DNA of 44,283 nt from an uncultured Alphaproteobacteria bacterium (GTDB lineage: Bacteria; Pseudomonadota; Alphaproteobacteria; Rs-D84), in the NCBI GenBank assembly GCA_944389595.1, contig CALXMY010000006.1, positions 1 through 44,283 on the forward strand. The letters are read 5' to 3'. The notes under the pieces were generated by a model that searched no databases, was not told the DNA's origin, and was given only the letters and a program-made list of their open reading frames with translations. Shown here piece after piece: positions 42,176-44,283 of this stretch (position 1 is the stretch's first letter; the number at the start of each line of letters is the position of its first letter). The position numbers were made by a program, and so were the translations under genes.

Positions 42176-42880
42176 ATGTGTGATGATACACCATTGCAAA
42201 TGCCGTTAATTGGTGATGTGGCACCAGAATTTATTGCAAACACTACAAATGGTACAGTCAAATTTCCACATGATTATGCCGGACGTTGGGTAATACTGTT
42301 TTCGCACCCGGCCGACTTTACACCCGTGTGTACGACAGAATTTATAACATTTCAATCAATGATGGAAAAATTCAAAGAACTAAATACAGATATCATCGGT
42401 TTGTCAATTGGCACACTGCCCGGTCATTTGGCGTGGATTGAATCAATACGTAATTTGGAATTTCGTGGAATGCGTGATACAAAAATAACGTTCCCGATAA
42501 TTGATGATATGAAAATGGATGTTGCGCGCAAATATGGAATGATTCATCCGCATGCGTCTGATACACGTGCAGTTCGCGCCGTATTCATAATTGATGCGAC
42601 GGGTATAATACGCGCAATTTTGTACTATCCACTTACGACGGGACGAAATTTTGATGAAATTTTGCGCATTTTAACCGCGCTGCAGGTAACAGATGCGTTT
42701 GGTGTATCAACACCAGCCGATTGGATGCCGGGCGATGATGTCGTGGTGCCTGCGCCGACGACATTGCGCGAGATGAATATACGTATGCGCAACAAAAGTA
42801 AAGATGTGGATGTTAAATCATGGTATTTAACATTACGCAATTTGTCGGCCGATGAAATTTGGAAAAAGTTAAAACACTAG
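42176..42880 (+). CDS. 1-Cys peroxiredoxin (Prx6-type)
   Basis: Peroxiredoxins reduce hydrogen peroxide and organic peroxides through a reactive Cys. The 234-residue product has the active-site motif SHPADFTPVCTTEF with peroxidatic Cys52, preceding Thr/Pro, and Arg in RAVRAVFIID. The C-terminal extension (TPADWMPGDDVVVPAPTT) is typical of the Prx6 subfamily. The only other Cys is Cys2, so no usual resolving Cys is present and a 1-Cys mechanism is likely. AGGGGAA precedes the ATG. It overlaps the convergent alkyltransferase-like gene by 12 bp. Confidence 0.93.
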   Translation: MCDDTPLQMPLIGDVAPEFIANTTNGTVKFPHDYAGRWVILFSHPADFTPVCTTEFITFQSMMEKFKELNTDIIGLSIGTLPGHLAWIESIRNLEFRGMRDTKITFPIIDDMKMDVARKYGMIHPHASDTRAVRAVFIIDATGIIRAILYYPLTTGRNFDEILRILTALQVTDAFGVSTPADWMPGDDVVVPAPTTLREMNIRMRNKSKDVDVKSWYLTLRNLSADEIWKKLKH

Positions 42881-43213
42881 GGGAAAATCACGGATATCCA
42901 TCGGGATATCGTCGCGTTCGGGGTTCCATTGGAATTCGTCCATACGAACCTTTTTGTCGCGGGTGAATTTAACTCCTTCGGATTTCAGTGCTTTGTATTG
43001 TTGTTCGAAAAAGCCGGGGCCGCACAACGAGCCATCTTTGAACACCACGCGATGCCACGGCAGATGCCAACTGTTTTTATTGTTGGATGCATAACCCACA
43101 AAGCGCGCCATGCGTGGCCGACCAATCATGCGTGCAATTTGGCCAAATGTCGCCACCCGTCCCGCCGGGATGCGCGCAACAATATCATAAACCTGTTCAT
43201 TAAACGATTTCAT
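42869..43213 (-). CDS. Alkyltransferase-like protein (ATL, MGMT family)
   Basis: A 114-residue DNA-damage sensor candidate. It matches the DNA-binding domain of O6-alkylguanine alkyltransferases: VYDIVARIPAGRVATFGQIA, RMARFVGYASNNK and the active-site region WHLPWHRVVFKDG, in which the catalytic Cys of PCHR is Trp. This is the hallmark of ATL proteins, which bind alkylated bases and hand them to nucleotide excision repair. The C-terminal tail is longer than average. The start at 43213 is chosen from the family N-terminus; no ribosome binding site is seen and the -10 box lies only 9 nt upstream, so the message may be leaderless. Confidence 0.88.
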   Translation of the reverse strand: MKSFNEQVYDIVARIPAGRVATFGQIARMIGRPRMARFVGYASNNKNSWHLPWHRVVFKDGSLCGPGFFEQQYKALKSEGVKFTRDKKVRMDEFQWNPERDDIPMDIRDFPLVF

Positions 43214-43222
43214 ACGGACAAT

Positions 43223-43249
43223 ATTGTATCGTATCACACAAAAAATCAA
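43223..43249 (-). promoter_or_regulatory. Promoter of the alkyltransferase-like gene
   Basis: On the minus strand TTGATT (43244-43249), a 15-bp spacer and TACAAT (43223-43228). Transcription would begin within 2-3 nt of the ATG. Confidence 0.5.
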
Positions 43250-43275
43250 ATTGTTTTTGATTGGATGGATAAAAA

Positions 43276-43295
43276 AGTACTGCATATGCAGTACT
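43276..43295. promoter_or_regulatory. Perfect palindrome between divergent promoters, candidate operator
   Basis: AGTACTGCATATGCAGTACT is a perfect 20-bp palindrome midway between the -35 boxes of the alkyltransferase-like gene (43244) and of the secreted protein gene (43316). It has no loop or T run and suits a dimeric regulator. Confidence 0.55.
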
Positions 43296-43315
43296 ATATT
43301 TCACAGGATATTTGT

Positions 43316-43344
43316 TTGACTTGTAAAACAAATTTCCCTACAGT
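43316..43344 (+). promoter_or_regulatory. Promoter of the 137-residue secreted protein gene
   Basis: TTGACT (43316-43321), a 17-bp spacer and TACAGT (43339-43344) place the start at about 43351, the base before the ATG. No ribosome binding site is visible. Confidence 0.5.
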
Positions 43345-43351
43345 GTCCCTG

Positions 43352-43765
43352 ATGAAACAATTAATAACTATATTTTTATTAGTATTACCGATATCTGCAT
43401 ATGCCGAAAATGTTTTAAACTATAAACCCAATATCGAAAAGTGTGACGAACAGTTCGAATACGATATGGATAGAAATTTAACGGCTGCAGAAATGATTGC
43501 GGCGACAGATTCACAGGTTGTCTGTTATGAATCTGTCGCACATAAAATTATTGATGAATATTATTCCAAACAATCGGAAACTATGAAAAACAATCTTCGT
43601 GAATCTATAACGGCTTATAAAAAAACAGCAAACGATATGTATAATCCGGACAGATGCTATAACGAATGTGGCAATTTAACCGCACTGATGGCATACAATC
43701 CAGTTTTGGACTTTGTTAAAAATTACATTGAACATTTAACAAATGCTGTAAATTCCAATTTTTAA
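43352..43765 (+). CDS. Small secreted protein of unknown function
   Basis: A 137-residue protein with signal peptide KQLITIFLLVLPISAYA. The mature part is helical and polar with four Cys (EKCDEQ, VVCYES, RCYNECG), possibly two disulfides. I do not recognise the family. The start is set by the signal peptide; an apparent upstream extension would run through the alkyltransferase-like gene on the other strand and is not credible. It overlaps the convergent muramidase-like gene by 4 bp. Confidence 0.8.
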   Translation: MKQLITIFLLVLPISAYAENVLNYKPNIEKCDEQFEYDMDRNLTAAEMIAATDSQVVCYESVAHKIIDEYYSKQSETMKNNLRESITAYKKTANDMYNPDRCYNECGNLTALMAYNPVLDFVKNYIEHLTNAVNSNF

Positions 43766-44283
43766 TATCTGTTTGTTCTGGCTGCCCAGCCACGACCATA
43801 TCTGTCCCAATCCGCAAGATTTTTTAAATATTCAATGCGGTTTTCTATTAAAACTTCCATAAACCTATCAACTTGATTTTCAGGAATATTGTTCAGTGCT
43901 TGTATCGTTTGCTCGCCGATATTGCCATCTATGGCTAAATTTGTTCCCTGTGTTTCGTTAATCGTGTTCTGCACCGTCCTGCCAACATTTGAATAATTAC
44001 TCATAACCCCCATATCAAATATAGCGTGTGCTATACGCGGATTGTTTATATCCCCAATATTTCTGTCATTATAGTAGAGTTCTGTATAAATTTGTTCGGC
44101 TTGCAGTCCGGTCAGTTCTCTTACATTTTCAGGAAATCCTGCCTCTGGGTGTCTTTGATTATATTTATTTAGTGTTGGCTGTGTTATGCCAGAATTTGTT
44201 GGCTGATCTATACGATTTGGATTATCTATATATCCGCCTTCTTCTGCCATTGTTTTGCGTATAGATTCTTCACGAATCTGATC
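43762..44283 (-). CDS. GH108-type muramidase-like protein, 5' end outside the window
   Basis: The visible 173 residues match glycoside hydrolase 108 / secretion-activator-type muramidases: the catalytic Glu in MAEEGGYIDNP, TNSGITQPTL, LTGLQAEQIYTELYYN, RIAHAIFDMGVMSNYSNV and a C-terminal peptidoglycan-binding-3-like part (NLAIDGNIGEQTIQALN) with RYGRGWAARTNRY at the end. The frame remains open to the window edge (DQIREESIRKTMAEEGG), so the ATG at 44250 is probably internal. Such enzymes cleave the glycan strand and occur in phages and with secretion systems. Confidence 0.85.
   Translation of the reverse strand, partial: DQIREESIRKTMAEEGGYIDNPNRIDQPTNSGITQPTLNKYNQRHPEAGFPENVRELTGLQAEQIYTELYYNDRNIGDINNPRIAHAIFDMGVMSNYSNVGRTVQNTINETQGTNLAIDGNIGEQTIQALNNIPENQVDRFMEVLIENRIEYLKNLADWDRYGRGWAARTNRY

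Noticed and set aside
43214..43285. A 24-residue N-terminal extension of the alkyltransferase-like protein
   Set aside because: It would run through the -10 box and the palindrome and does not match the family N-terminus.

Overview
The window looks like chromosomal DNA of a small-genome, host- or gut-associated alphaproteobacterium. This rests on lineage-typical genes: a DUF1013/TrcR regulator next to rpoD, a DUF2155 protein, an alphaproteobacterial-type AddA, an ihfB-acc neighbourhood, and a divergent but complete rpsP-rimM-trmD-rplS operon. Gene density is high, overlaps of 4 bp are common, and most genes are housekeeping. Accessory traits are surface-oriented: two secreted cysteine-rich proteins, a trimeric autotransporter, a glycosyltransferase fusion, lipoproteins and a LysM protein. 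The exact genus cannot be named from the sequence alone.

Layout. 1-480: RNase P RNA on the minus strand with its own promoter and terminator. 488-3223: large secreted Cys-rich repeat protein, followed by a composite intergenic repeat. 3628-9768: a small minus gene, secA, a divergent pfkA, a LysM membrane protein and an isoprenylcysteine-methyltransferase-like protein. 9770-11170: a small scar region with a TIGR02391-like gene remnant, a serine recombinase, tRNA-Gly(CCC) and a duplicated tRNA 3' end. 11203-17086: trimeric autotransporter, GT2-WbsX fusion, glutamate dehydrogenase and a lipoprotein. 17172-20705: ribosomal and tRNA-modification operon interrupted by four small Cys-rich genes. 20746-25034: envelope proteins, tsaD, a putative Cys-protease-like protein and xseA. 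25035-30579 (minus): addA split into two reading frames, recN, a structured RNA and a PAP2 phosphatase. 30723-34230: a coiled-coil membrane protein, a second Cys-rich secreted protein and the second composite repeat. 34239-39178 (minus): tmk, rpoD, trcR, cysS. 39322-39954: tRNA-Ser(GCT), a second copy of the structured RNA and a small membrane protein. 40000-42024: fused AccD-AccA and an IHF/HU protein. 42176-44283: 1-Cys peroxiredoxin, alkyltransferase-like protein, an unknown secreted protein and a GH108-type muramidase cut by the window edge.

The most interesting item is a pair of homologous structured RNAs (25597-25756 minus; 39520-39752 plus). Each has its own sigma70-like promoter, a hairpin with a conserved 9-nt loop, a long-range closing stem that differs in sequence but pairs perfectly in both copies, an inner hairpin whose 3' arm can also pair with the base of the terminator, and an intrinsic terminator ending just before the ribosome binding site of a membrane-associated gene. 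Other points worth checking are the four Cys-rich genes inside the rpsP operon, the AccD-AccA fusion, the split AddA, an Asn in place of a conserved Trp in RpoD region 2.3, an Asn in place of the Mg-binding Asp of phosphofructokinase, several apparently leaderless genes, and a perfect 20-bp palindrome between two divergent promoters.
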